From Sphingomonadaceae bacterium (GTDB lineage Bacteria > Pseudomonadota > Alphaproteobacteria > Sphingomonadales > Sphingomonadaceae): a stretch of 20,000 nucleotides of DNA. The position numbers and the translations under genes are program-made. Each line of letters begins with the position of its first letter. Within the stretch, counting starts at the first letter, position 1. Under the pieces are notes generated by a model, which saw nothing but the letters and a program-made list of their open reading frames with translations, was not told the origin of the DNA and did no database searches. Shown one piece after another: positions 7,527 through 18,228 of this stretch. The stretch spans positions 1-20,000 of the forward strand of contig RFSU01000008.1 of NCBI GenBank assembly GCA_009923795.1. The letters are read 5' to 3'.

Positions 7527-7679
7527 TTAGACCTTAATGTCCGCCTGCCTTTTTGGTTTTCTACCCCGCCACCTTGGGGTGCCATCGGCAACTAGCCCGT
7601 ATGCGAATGATAGATCTTCCATGCGTCTAAGAAGGATGATCATCTGACGGTCTAGATCGCGCTTGGCTTTTGTTGCCAA
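7527..7679 (-). CDS. Possible 50-aa basic protein (or 3' remnant of a larger gene)
   Basis: The minus-strand frame ending at TAA 7527-7529 is open back to a stop at 7749-7751 and looks protein-like. Taking TTG 7679 as start gives 50 residues, highly charged and apparently helical (KAKRDLDRQ, LLRRMEDLSFAYGLV), ending in a basic GRKPKRQ tail. AAGGA lies four bases before the TTG. An internal ATG would give only 38 aa. I do not recognise the family. It sits next to the right-hand repeat and upstream of the SnoaL-like gene on the same strand. It could equally be the end of a gene cut by the insertion, since the open frame passes through the repeat. Confidence 0.35.
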   Translation of the reverse strand: MATKAKRDLDRQMIILLRRMEDLSFAYGLVADGTPRWRGRKPKRQADIKV

Positions 7680-7725
7680 TCCGTCCTTGAAGGCCCAGTG
7701 GGCTTTGCCCCGACGTATAGTAGAC

Positions 7726-7740
7726 TGTAGCCGGCACCAT
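7726..7740 (+). repeat. Direct repeat, right copy (putative attR)
   Basis: TGTAGCCGGCACCAT is an exact copy of the tRNA-Thr 3' end at 5619-5633, standing 2107 bases downstream with no tRNA body in front of it. The bases before it do not continue the T-arm, so this is a duplicated target end and not a second tRNA gene. Confidence 0.85.
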
Positions 7741-7902
7741 CTTTCCGATCAGCCATCCACCCTTGACTCTCCCCCCCGTCCGTCGCAACGGCTTGGGGAT
7801 AGAGTTTAACCTGCTTTTCGCCGGGTTTTTGGGGCTGCTTTTGGCGCTCCGTCCTCCCTTCCGGCGCGGGGCATTTCAGCGATGAATGAGGACGTGGATC
7901 AC
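7741..7902. other. Upstream region of acnA
   Basis: This stretch between the right-hand repeat and acnA should contain the acnA promoter. I cannot point to a confident -35/-10 pair. It contains C-runs and two purine-poor tracts, with GAGG just upstream of ATG 7903. If the islet inserted here, this DNA was originally next to the tRNA-Thr 3' end. Confidence 0.4.
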
Positions 7903-10581
<2,679 letters not shown>

Positions 10582-10588
10582 TCTTGAT

Positions 10589-11377
10589 ATGCCAGATATG
10601 CTGACACCCCCGCTTCAGGGCCGCGTTGCACTCGTCACGGGCGGGTCGCGCGGTATTGGGCGGGGCATCGCACTTGCGCTGGCCCATGCAGGGGCGGACA
10701 TTGCCATCAATTATCGCCGCGAAGCAGATGAGGCGCAAAAGGTTGTGGAGGAAATCCGCGCCTTGGGTCGTACAGCACAGGCTTATGCAGCATCCGTCGA
10801 TGATTTCGCGGCCTGTGCGCATATGGTGGAGAGCGTCGCTGCCGATTTCGGGGGACTGTCGATCCTGATCAACAATGCAGGAATTGCCAGCCGGGGGCAG
10901 TCCGTTGCCGATACCGACCCAGCGGAGATGGAGCGGGTGATGCGGGTGCATGCCTTTGCCCCGCATTATATGTCCAAATGCGCGTTGCCCCATCTGCGCA
11001 AACATGGGCGATCTGACATTGTTATGATCTCGAGCGTCGCAACTTTGACACATGCGGCCAATGGCGCGCCCTATAATATGGGCAAGGCCGCGATGGAGGC
11101 GCTTGCCCTCACGCTCGCCAAAGAAGAACAGAAAAACGGCGTGCGGGTGAATATCGTGGCGCCAAGCTTGACAGTATCCGACATGGGCGAGCGTCTGGCC
11201 AAAGCAGTCACCGGCGTTGCCAATATTCATGAGCTCGACGCGCAGTTTCCATTCGGTCGGGTGTCAGTGCCGGAGGATGTCGCGGCGGCCGTTTTATGGT
11301 TCGTGTCGCCCCAAAATGCTTATGCCTCAGGCCAGAAGCTTAACATTGATGGTGGCGGAACGGGTGGCTGGCGCTAG
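10589..11377 (+). CDS. Short-chain dehydrogenase/reductase, classical (FabG-like)
   Basis: This 262-aa SDR has all the canonical sites: the NAD(P)-binding TGGSRGIG (17-24), NYRRE after the second strand (suggesting NADP preference), NNAG (95-98), the catalytic serine in MISS (S149), YNMGK (Y162, K166), and the C-terminal GQKLNIDGGGTGGW. The substrate is not predictable; FabG-like 3-oxoacyl reductases are the nearest familiar group, but the neighbours give no fatty-acid context. It follows acnA by 7 bases and precedes the EamA gene by 8 bases, so it depends on the acnA transcript. No strong Shine-Dalgarno precedes ATG 10589, which fits translational coupling; ATG 10598 is an alternative. Confidence 0.9.
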   Translation: MPDMLTPPLQGRVALVTGGSRGIGRGIALALAHAGADIAINYRREADEAQKVVEEIRALGRTAQAYAASVDDFAACAHMVESVAADFGGLSILINNAGIASRGQSVADTDPAEMERVMRVHAFAPHYMSKCALPHLRKHGRSDIVMISSVATLTHAANGAPYNMGKAAMEALALTLAKEEQKNGVRVNIVAPSLTVSDMGERLAKAVTGVANIHELDAQFPFGRVSVPEDVAAAVLWFVSPQNAYASGQKLNIDGGGTGGWR

Positions 11378-11385
11378 TTATCGCC

Positions 11386-12288
11386 ATGCCCAAACCAGCC
11401 TCTTCATTTCTATGGCCATTTTTGGTTGCTTGTCTTGGCATTGCGCTCTTTTCAGTCATGGATGGGGTGATGAAGGGGCTGTCTATCGCTTTAGGGGCGT
11501 ATAATGCCATGCTCTGGCGTCAGCTGGCGGGCTTTGGTTTGGGCGGGACCGTTTTTTTGCTGACGCGCTCTCGATGGCCATCGCCTGAAGCGATGCGGCT
11601 TCACATTAAGCGCGGTTTGATTGGGGGGCTTATGGCGCTCACATTCTTCTGGGGCATTGCCCGCGTCCCGCTGGCAGAAGGGATGGCGCTGAGCTTCATT
11701 GCGCCGTTGATCACTCTGTATCTGGCGGCCTTATTGCTGAAGGAACGGATCAGCTCTTACGCGATTATCGCGTCCCTCTTGGGGCTAGCGGGTGTCATTG
11801 TGATCATGGCGGCCCGGCTTGGAGGAGACCCTGCTGATGCGCACAAGGAAGCCGTTTGGGGCATGGTTTCTATTTTGGTATCGGCCGTGCTCTATGCCTA
11901 TAACTTGATCCTGCAGCGCCAACAGGCCCAGATCGCAACGCCCATCGAAGTTGCCTTTTTTATCAACGCTGTCGCCCTTGGAGCTATGGCAATCGCTGCA
12001 CCTTGGTTGGCAGAATGGCCGGATGTGTCGCATCTGCCGGCCATTGCACTGGCCGCGTTGCTCGCTTTTGTCTCGCTCATGTTAATGAGTTGGGCCTATG
12101 CCCGGGCGGAGGCTCAACGGCTTGTGCCGATTGAGTATACCGCATTTCTGTGGGCGGCCCTTGTCGGCTGGTTCGCGTTCAACGAACCAGTGACTTCGGC
12201 GACCTTGGCCGGAACAGCATTGATCGTCCTTGGCTGCCTTATTGCAACGCGGCAGCAGGCCGAACCAATCGACGCTGCCCCCAAATAA
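11386..12288 (+). CDS. EamA-family (DMT superfamily) transporter
   Basis: This 300-aa integral membrane protein has about ten hydrophobic helices, arranged as two EamA repeats of five (roughly residues 10-140 and 155-285). Typical features are the first-helix pattern ALFSVMDGVMKGL, the arginine after helix 2 (LWRQLAGF), helix 3-4 HIKRGLIGGLMALTFFWGIA, and the second-repeat end WAALVGWFAFNEPVTSATLAGTALIVLG. This family exports or imports small metabolites such as amino acids, nucleosides or drugs; the substrate is not readable. It is the last gene of the acnA-SDR-EamA run and ends 12 bases before the oppositely oriented ppa. Confidence 0.92.
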   Translation: MPKPASSFLWPFLVACLGIALFSVMDGVMKGLSIALGAYNAMLWRQLAGFGLGGTVFLLTRSRWPSPEAMRLHIKRGLIGGLMALTFFWGIARVPLAEGMALSFIAPLITLYLAALLLKERISSYAIIASLLGLAGVIVIMAARLGGDPADAHKEAVWGMVSILVSAVLYAYNLILQRQQAQIATPIEVAFFINAVALGAMAIAAPWLAEWPDVSHLPAIALAALLAFVSLMLMSWAYARAEAQRLVPIEYTAFLWAALVGWFAFNEPVTSATLAGTALIVLGCLIATRQQAEPIDAAPK

Positions 12289-12300
12289 GTGCGCTGGACT

Positions 12301-12837
12301 TTAGAACTCGGCCTTCTTGGCCCGTTCAATGCAATCGCAGATGATCTGCTTTGCTTCTTCCGCATTTCCCCAGCCCCTTATCTTGGCCCATTTCCCAGGC
12401 TCCAGATCTTTATAATGGGCGAAGAAATGTTCAATTTGCTGGGTCACAATTGGCGGAAGGTCATCATGGCCTGATACTTCGGCATAATAAGGAAAGGTGC
12501 TGTCAATCGGCACCGTGACCAGCTTTTCATCTCCGCCTTTATCGTCTTCCATCAACAAAACACCGACGGGACGAACTTTTATCACAGCGCCCGGGATAAT
12601 TGGCGAACGGGTTATGACTAGGGCATCCAAAGGGTCGCCATCATCCCCCAAGGTATGCGGGATGAAGCCATAATTGGCGGGGTAGCGCATCGGCGTGTGC
12701 AGAATACGGTCAACAAAAAGCGCACCAGACGCCTTGTCGAACTCATATTTCACAGGCTCGCCGCCGATTGGAACTTCAATCACAACGTTCAAAGTTTCAG
12801 GCGGATTATCCCCCGCTGGGATTAGGTCGATTCTCAT
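12301..12837 (-). CDS. ppa: Inorganic pyrophosphatase (family I)
   Basis: This cytoplasmic enzyme hydrolyses pyrophosphate to two phosphates and pulls biosynthetic reactions forward. The 178-aa length fits bacterial hexameric family I enzymes. Key parts are PVKYEFDKASGALFVDR (28-44), RYPANYGFIPHTLGDDGDPLDALV with the metal-binding aspartates at 66, 68 and 71, and the later acidic block MEDDKGGDEK. The C-terminal FFAHYKDLEPGKW motif is present. It lies downstream of the M61 peptidase gene on the same strand with a gap of 91 bases, long enough for its own promoter. It is convergent with the EamA gene. Confidence 0.96.
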   Translation of the reverse strand: MRIDLIPAGDNPPETLNVVIEVPIGGEPVKYEFDKASGALFVDRILHTPMRYPANYGFIPHTLGDDGDPLDALVITRSPIIPGAVIKVRPVGVLLMEDDKGGDEKLVTVPIDSTFPYYAEVSGHDDLPPIVTQQIEHFFAHYKDLEPGKWAKIRGWGNAEEAKQIICDCIERAKKAEF

Positions 12838-12928
12838 GATGGTGCGCGTCTAGCCTTATTGTGCGACGCAGCAAAGTCGCGGCCGCACAATATTATGCTA
12901 ATTTTTCGGGTGGCTTTTATGCACCAAA

Positions 12929-14806
12929 CTAGTCGCGAGGCGCTAAGAGCTTATCAAGGCTCCCGTCGCCAACGCCCACCTTTTCCAAGCGAGGGAAGCG
13001 ATGCCCGCCCGCCCATTCTATGGCGACTTCCTTTACCCGCTTTCCGATTTTGACAATTAGCTTGATCGGATCCTTGCCACCTTCAGCTTGAGCAACGGCA
13101 TTGCGCAGCGCGTCTTCGGAAAACAATTTTCCATTCACTGCGACAATTTCAGCGGCTGTTGTCAGACCTGCTTTGAAAGCGGGCCCGTCCCACAAGACGG
13201 TCGACAGATGCCCATTCTTATTGACCGTCATCCCCAGAGAATAGGTCAGATTGACCTCGCCGCTCCGCTTTTCGGCGTCCTTGAAGAAGGGCGTCGGTTC
13301 GTTGGTGTAAGCTAATTGATATCCCCCCAAAGTCAGGCCGCTGAGCGGTGCATTGGCGGCTTTCCCATTGAGCCGGGCCTTTAAGAGGCTGGCCCAATCA
13401 AAGGGGGATAGACCATTTAAGGTAGAGGCAACCTCTTCAAAGGTGATGCCACGCGCGTCCCATTTGCCATTTGGCCCTGCGAAGAATGCTTTGGCGAAGT
13501 CATCCATGCCCTTGGCGCCGCGCGTCCGGGCCCGCAAAGTTGCATCGATTTCGAGCCAAATCAGCAAGCCCTCATTATAATAATCTTCGCTTCTCTGATA
13601 GCTGACCCAGCCTTTGGGGCGGCGTGCAGAGATGATCGGATCGCGGGTTGTGTCTTCCACATCTCGCCAGTCCCGTGCCCGGCGGACATCTTGGGCCGCA
13701 GCAATGCTGGCCAGCGCATCGAGCGTTTCTTGTTTGCTAAATAAGCCCGATCGCGCTCCGAGCACATAGCCCCAGAATTGATCTTGCCCCTCATAAGCCC
13801 AGAGCAGATCATTGACGAGTGGTGTCCGGAAATCAGGCACCATCTGGCCCGCTGGTCTGCGGTATTTACCGACCCACGCGTGGCTGAATTCATGGGGGAG
13901 GAGATTGCGCCGTCCAGGCCCGCTGGCCCAGTCCGTAAAATATTCTGGGTTAACGACATTTTCGGACGAACGATGATGCTCTAACCCGATGCTGCCGATT
14001 TGATCGGTTAAGCCGACCAGAAAATCATAATGATCAAAAGGGACCATGCCAAAGAGCTTTATGGCCTGCTCAACAAGCTTTTTGTGCGGCGCCAATTGCT
14101 CTTGGGTCGCCGCGAGATATCTGGCCTCATCTGCAAATAAACTGAGGGTGACGTTGTTACCCAATTGTTCTGTGCGAGAGTATTTTCCGGCAAACACAGG
14201 GGAGTCGACCAGCGTCTCATAATCCGTCGCTTGATACTGGATTGTGCTGCCACTGGCGCTGGCCGGGCGGAGTGCCGTTGCCGCTTTCCAACCTGCGGGC
14301 CAAGTTACACTTGCTACAATGGGAATGCGTCGTGTGAACCACCCTGCCGGGTAAAGAGAGACAGAATGCCATTGAAGATTGATGATCTCTGGAGACACAA
14401 CAACTCTGCCCTGATCAGGCTCTGTCGCTGATAAAAACTGGAAGCGGACATCAAGTTCGCGCGTGCCTTTGGGCACGTCGACATGAAAGGCAAAGACGTT
14501 CTGAGCGTCTCTGCGCCATTCGAGACTATTGCCATTCGCTTTGATGATTAGCCCGGCCACTTTCTCAATTTGACCGCGGGCGGCGTGCGTGCCGGGAAGC
14601 CATTCTGGGAAAAGCAGAACCATTGGGCCTGAGGCCGAAACGGGTATGCTTTGCTGGACACGAAAAATGCCTTGTTCTGTATCCCGTGCGTCCACTTCAA
14701 GACGCATTGTGCCCGGGAAGGCGGTATCCCGTGCAGGCGGAATATCTTGTGCCGACACATAGGCCGAAAAGATGGAAATCGGTGCAAAAACAAAGCGTAG
14801 TTTCAT
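12929..14806 (-). CDS. M61 family metallopeptidase with C-terminal PDZ domain
   Basis: This 625-aa exported peptidase resembles glycyl aminopeptidases of the M61 family. It has an N-terminal signal-like segment (MKLRFVFAPISIFSAYVSA-Q), a beta-rich N-domain, and the catalytic domain with IGLEHHRSSEN (274-283) and the zinc motif HEFSHAW (305-311). The third ligand is probably E339 in LWAYEGQDQFWG. A PDZ domain at about 520-605 includes GPAFKAGL and IVAVNGK. All zinc-site residues are present. It most likely acts in the periplasm on peptides, cutting N-terminal small residues (family knowledge, not seen here). The start ATG 14806 follows AGGGGG on its strand. It is divergent from hisS, with 74 bases between them. 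Confidence 0.92.
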   Translation of the reverse strand: MKLRFVFAPISIFSAYVSAQDIPPARDTAFPGTMRLEVDARDTEQGIFRVQQSIPVSASGPMVLLFPEWLPGTHAARGQIEKVAGLIIKANGNSLEWRRDAQNVFAFHVDVPKGTRELDVRFQFLSATEPDQGRVVVSPEIINLQWHSVSLYPAGWFTRRIPIVASVTWPAGWKAATALRPASASGSTIQYQATDYETLVDSPVFAGKYSRTEQLGNNVTLSLFADEARYLAATQEQLAPHKKLVEQAIKLFGMVPFDHYDFLVGLTDQIGSIGLEHHRSSENVVNPEYFTDWASGPGRRNLLPHEFSHAWVGKYRRPAGQMVPDFRTPLVNDLLWAYEGQDQFWGYVLGARSGLFSKQETLDALASIAAAQDVRRARDWRDVEDTTRDPIISARRPKGWVSYQRSEDYYNEGLLIWLEIDATLRARTRGAKGMDDFAKAFFAGPNGKWDARGITFEEVASTLNGLSPFDWASLLKARLNGKAANAPLSGLTLGGYQLAYTNEPTPFFKDAEKRSGEVNLTYSLGMTVNKNGHLSTVLWDGPAFKAGLTTAAEIVAVNGKLFSEDALRNAVAQAEGGKDPIKLIVKIGKRVKEVAIEWAGGHRFPRLEKVGVGDGSLDKLLAPRD

Positions 14807-14880
14807 GTCGCCCCCTAATTATGCTTTTCATGTTCATGCCGAAATTTGCGTGGAGGTGCTAGTGGCGATAGGGCAGTTTC

Positions 14881-16125
14881 ATGGCGAAGATTGAAACACC
14901 AAGGCCCGTTCGCGGAACGCAGGATATGTTGGGCGAGACGGCAGACCGTTTCACCCATGTTGTTGAGACTTTTGAACGCGTCCGGCGCCTTTATGGGTTC
15001 CGGCGCGTAGAGACCCCTGTGATTGAGCCAACGGCCGTTTTTGCCCGCTCTCTTGGGGAAACGACCGATGTTGTTTCTAAGGAAATGTACAGTTTTGAAG
15101 ACCGTGGGGGGGATTCGATTACGCTCCGCCCTGAATTCACGGCTGGCGTGTGTCGTGCGTTCCTAACCGAAGGCTGGCAGCAATTTGCGCCGTTGAAGCT
15201 TGCAACGCATGGCCCGCTGTTTCGGTATGAGCGTCCACAAAAAGGCCGGTATCGGCAGTTCCATCAGATTGATGCAGAGATAATTGGTGCGGGAGAACCC
15301 GGTGCCGATGTTGAGCTGCTTGTGTTCGCGGATCAAGTGCTTCGGGAATTGGGCGTATCGGATGGGGTGACCCTCCGGCTGAATACGCTTGGCGATGGCG
15401 GCACGCGCATTGCCTGGCGGTCAGCTTTAATCGAATATTTTTCTGACCATCGTGCTGACTTATCTGAAGATAGTCAGGAACGATTAGAGAAGAACCCACT
15501 GCGCATTCTGGACTCTAAAGATCCGCGCGATCGGCCTATTGCCGATGCGGCGCCCGATATTGATACCTACATCACCGATGAGGCGCGCGATTTTTTTGGT
15601 AGTGTGACCGAAGGGCTGAATGTGGCCGGCGTTCAATGGGTTCGCGATAGCAGGCTTGTGCGCGGGTTGGACTATTATCGCCATACAGCGTTTGAATTTG
15701 TGACGGATCGTTTGGGGGCTCAGGGCACGGTTCTGGGCGGCGGGCGCTATGACGGATTAATGGAGAGCTTGGGCGGGCATCCGACACCGGCGGTTGGCTG
15801 GGCTGCTGGTATTGAGCGCCTTGCCATGCTGATCGATTGCCCAGCGGCACCATCAGTTAACGCCGTTCTCGTTCCTTTGGGCGAAGCGGCTGAGCTGGCC
15901 GCAATTGGCATTATTGCAACATTGCGACACGCCGGGATTTCGGCCGACCTTGCGTTTAAGGGCAACATGAAAAAGCGCATGCAAAAGGCCAATGATCTGG
16001 GCGCGCGGTTTGCGATCATCATCGGCGATGATGAACTGGCCAAGGGCGTGGCCAGCGTGAAAAACCTGAGCACGGGCGCTCAAGACGAAGTGTCTTTGGC
16101 TAATCTGGTTTCGGCAGTCGTATGA
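14881..16125 (+). CDS. hisS: Histidine-tRNA ligase
   Basis: This class II aminoacyl-tRNA synthetase charges tRNA-His. The protein is 414 aa, normal for bacterial HisRS (about 420). Class II motif 2 is FRYERPQKGRYRQFHQID (114-131), the histidine-specific block is SRLVRGLDYYRHTAFEF (257-273), and motif 3 lies in VGWAAGIERL (305-314). An anticodon-binding domain follows (about 325-414). The motif 2 and HisA sequences are of the ordinary bacterial type, not the divergent HisRS known from some alphaproteobacteria. Its stop overlaps the prfA start in ATGA (16122-16125), so translation is probably coupled. Confidence 0.96.
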   Translation: MAKIETPRPVRGTQDMLGETADRFTHVVETFERVRRLYGFRRVETPVIEPTAVFARSLGETTDVVSKEMYSFEDRGGDSITLRPEFTAGVCRAFLTEGWQQFAPLKLATHGPLFRYERPQKGRYRQFHQIDAEIIGAGEPGADVELLVFADQVLRELGVSDGVTLRLNTLGDGGTRIAWRSALIEYFSDHRADLSEDSQERLEKNPLRILDSKDPRDRPIADAAPDIDTYITDEARDFFGSVTEGLNVAGVQWVRDSRLVRGLDYYRHTAFEFVTDRLGAQGTVLGGGRYDGLMESLGGHPTPAVGWAAGIERLAMLIDCPAAPSVNAVLVPLGEAAELAAIGIIATLRHAGISADLAFKGNMKKRMQKANDLGARFAIIIGDDELAKGVASVKNLSTGAQDEVSLANLVSAVV

Positions 16126-17198
16126 CGGCCTCCATTTCGGCAGCACGCCTCACTGCTATTCTCTCCCGTCGTGACGAGTTGCAATCGCAGCTTGCGTCTG
16201 GAGATTTGCCACCGGATCGCTTTGTTGCTTTGTCCAAAGAATATGCTGAGGTTGAGCCTGTCGCAGAAGCGGCCGCTGAACTCGAGCGGCTTCGCATAGA
16301 ATTCGCCGATCTTGAGGCGATGCTCAATGATCCCGAACTGCGCGATATGGCCGCTGAGGAATTGCAGGTTATCAAAGCGCGCCTGCCCGAGGCAGAGCGC
16401 GATATGGCCATTCGCCTTCTCCCAAAGGACAGCGCCGACGAACGCTCGGCAATGCTCGAAGTGAGAGCTGGCACTGGCGGCGATGAGGCAGCCCTATTCG
16501 CAGGCGATCTCTTTCGCATGTATCAGCGTTACGCCGACATGCAGGGTTGGAAGGTTGAGCTGATATCGGCGAGCGAATCCGAAGTTGGCGGCTATAAGGA
16601 AGTCGTCTCATCGATCACGGGCGCGGGCGTCTTCGCAAAGCTCAAGTTCGAATCAGGTGTTCATCGCGTGCAGCGTGTGCCTGCGACAGAAAGCGGCGGG
16701 CGTATTCATACATCGGCGGCTACCGTTGCCGTTCTTCCCGAAGCCGAAGAGGTTGACGTTCAGATCGATGAGAAAGATTTGAAGGTCGACATCTACCGAT
16801 CCTCTGGCGCGGGTGGCCAGCACGTCAACACAACCGATTCCGCCATTCGGATTACGCATATTCCAACGGGCCTAGTTGTTATCCAGCAGGATCAGCGGTC
16901 CCAGCATAAGAATCGAGCCAAGGCGATGCAGGTCTTGCGGACGCGCCTTTATGAGCGTGAGCGTGAGATCCTCCATGCTGAACGATCAGGTACTCGAAAA
17001 TCTATGGTCGGTTCCGGGGATCGCTCAGAACGCATCCGCACCTATAACTATCCGCAAGGGCGCGTGACGGACCATCGGATCAATCTGACGCTGCATCGCT
17101 TGCCCGAAATGATGCTGGGGCAGCTTGATGAGTTGGTCAGCGCCTTGGTGACGGCGGATCAAGCAGAGCGTTTGGCAGGGCTGGATGACGCTGCGTGA
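16122..17198 (+). CDS. prfA: Peptide chain release factor 1
   Basis: RF1 recognises UAA and UAG in the ribosomal A site and triggers peptide release. The protein is 358 aa, the usual length. The codon-reading tripeptide PAT is at 187-189 (in HRVQRVPATESGGRIHTS) and the catalytic GGQ is at 231-233 (in SSGAGGQHVNTTDSAIRITH). Coil-rich N-terminal domain 1 (about 1-100) is intact. It overlaps hisS by 4 bases and prmC by 14 bases. The next gene encodes the enzyme that methylates the glutamine of the GGQ motif, so substrate and modifier are made from one message. Confidence 0.97.
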   Translation: MTASISAARLTAILSRRDELQSQLASGDLPPDRFVALSKEYAEVEPVAEAAAELERLRIEFADLEAMLNDPELRDMAAEELQVIKARLPEAERDMAIRLLPKDSADERSAMLEVRAGTGGDEAALFAGDLFRMYQRYADMQGWKVELISASESEVGGYKEVVSSITGAGVFAKLKFESGVHRVQRVPATESGGRIHTSAATVAVLPEAEEVDVQIDEKDLKVDIYRSSGAGGQHVNTTDSAIRITHIPTGLVVIQQDQRSQHKNRAKAMQVLRTRLYEREREILHAERSGTRKSMVGSGDRSERIRTYNYPQGRVTDHRINLTLHRLPEMMLGQLDELVSALVTADQAERLAGLDDAA

Positions 17199-18009
17199 CG
17201 CTCTGAACGCGGCTTCAGCTCAGCTTGCGGGTGTAAGTGCAACGCCAAGACTGGATGCGGAGCTATTGGCTGCATTTGGTTTGGGCATCAGCCGTGATCA
17301 GTTGTTGCTCAGCGGCCTTGAAGGCTCAGTTCCGCCAGACTTTGAAGCACTTGTTGGGCGCAGGTTGGCGCATGAACCGGTTGCTTACATCATCGGCGAG
17401 AGAGATTTCTGGACACTCTCCCTGAAAATTGGCGCGGGCGTCCTTGTGCCACGGCCCGATAGTGAAACGCTGATCGAGGCTGCGATCAGCTTTTTCTCTG
17501 ATCGTGCGCCGGCCCAAATTCTTGATCTTGGAACAGGGTCAGGCGCGCTTCTCCTGGCTGCACTATCGCACTGGCCCGACGCCACAGGGATCGGCGTTGA
17601 TCGATCCCAAACCGCGCTGACGATCGCCCGAAACAATGCTGATGTCTGCAATTTGGGGGGCAGGGCTGGCTTCCAATCGGGTGATTGGGGAGAGGGACTG
17701 GACGAGCGCTTTGACCTTATTCTGTGCAATCCGCCTTACATAAAAGAACATGCGCAGCTTCCCCGAGAGGTTGCCGACTATGAGCCGCTGGAAGCTCTAT
17801 ACGCCGGACCAGATGGGTTGGCTGACTATCGGCGTTTGGCCCAAGACATCCCGCGCCTTCTATTGCCAACAGGCTGCGCCTGTTTGGAGATCGGTTATGA
17901 TCAAGGCCGCACGGCCGCAAGTTTGTTTGAGGGCGGGGATCTGCGCGTGGAGGTGTTGCAGGATCTGGGCGGGCGTGATCGCTGCCTGCGCTTAACCCGG
18001 AAGGCATAA
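17185..18009 (+). CDS. prmC: Peptide chain release factor N5-glutamine methyltransferase
   Basis: PrmC methylates the glutamine of the GGQ motif in RF1 and RF2 with S-adenosylmethionine, raising release efficiency. The protein is 274 aa. It has an N-terminal helical domain with AHEPVAYIIGERDFW (62-76) and VLVPRPDSE (87-95), the SAM-binding motif DLGTGSG (114-120), and the catalytic NPPY (182-185) that clamps the glutamine side chain. ATG 17185 lies inside prfA, four bases after AGGG. Nothing is missing from the expected active site. Confidence 0.96.
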   Translation: MTLRDALNAASAQLAGVSATPRLDAELLAAFGLGISRDQLLLSGLEGSVPPDFEALVGRRLAHEPVAYIIGERDFWTLSLKIGAGVLVPRPDSETLIEAAISFFSDRAPAQILDLGTGSGALLLAALSHWPDATGIGVDRSQTALTIARNNADVCNLGGRAGFQSGDWGEGLDERFDLILCNPPYIKEHAQLPREVADYEPLEALYAGPDGLADYRRLAQDIPRLLLPTGCACLEIGYDQGRTAASLFEGGDLRVEVLQDLGGRDRCLRLTRKA

Positions 18010-18011
18010 TT

Positions 18012-18040
18012 TTGCTTGGTTTCGTCGACATATGTGCTAG
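18012..18040 (+). promoter_or_regulatory. Probable sigma-70-type promoter for the DUF4167 leader
   Basis: TTGCTT (18012-18017), a 17-base spacer, and TGCTAG (18035-18040) form a reasonable -35/-10 pair just after prmC. Transcription would start near 18047, giving a leader of about 180 nt before the DUF4167 start codon. It is a prediction from spacing and boxes only. Confidence 0.45.
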
Positions 18041-18228
18041 GAGCTTGGGTGAAAGTCGTAGCGCCGCTTGCGGGGAAACTCGAAGCCGCGCCGCTGTTCT
18101 CATCAAATTCCGGGCTGAATGGGTTTGTCAGCTTGGGTGAAGGGAGGCCGATAGGCGTTCCTTGATGGCGCGTTTTCCGTTTGTTGGAAGAATTGGGGCG
18201 ACCCCTTAGTAATTGAGGATCAAATCAC
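18041..18228 (+). ncRNA. Structured leader or small RNA candidate upstream of DUF4167 gene
   Basis: This stretch holds a long imperfect hairpin closed by AGCG/CGCT (18060-18095) with an inner CTTgCG/CGAAG stem. It also has a 12-base direct repeat AGCTTGGGTGAA at 18042-18053 and 18130-18141, and a tight hairpin GGGG-CGA-CCCC at 18195-18205 just before the ribosome-binding site. No protein frame fits. It matches no RNA family that I recognise: it lacks the B12 box of cobalamin riboswitches and the conserved cores of RNase P, SRP RNA or tmRNA. It may be a 5' leader controlling the next gene or an independent small RNA. Confidence 0.35.

Noticed and set aside
7726..7740. Second tRNA-Thr gene or tRNA pseudogene
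   Set aside because: Only the last 14 tRNA bases plus one are present. The sequence upstream shows no T-arm, anticodon arm or D-arm.
10589..11377. The SDR after acnA as a recent duplicate of the islet SDR
   Set aside because: By eye the two proteins share only general SDR motifs; cofactor, active-site and C-terminal sequences differ widely, so they are distant members and not recent copies.
18041..18228. Cobalamin or other known riboswitch in the leader of the DUF4167 gene
   Set aside because: One segment faintly resembles part of the cobalamin core, but the B12 box and the other conserved elements are absent, and the downstream gene has no link to B12.
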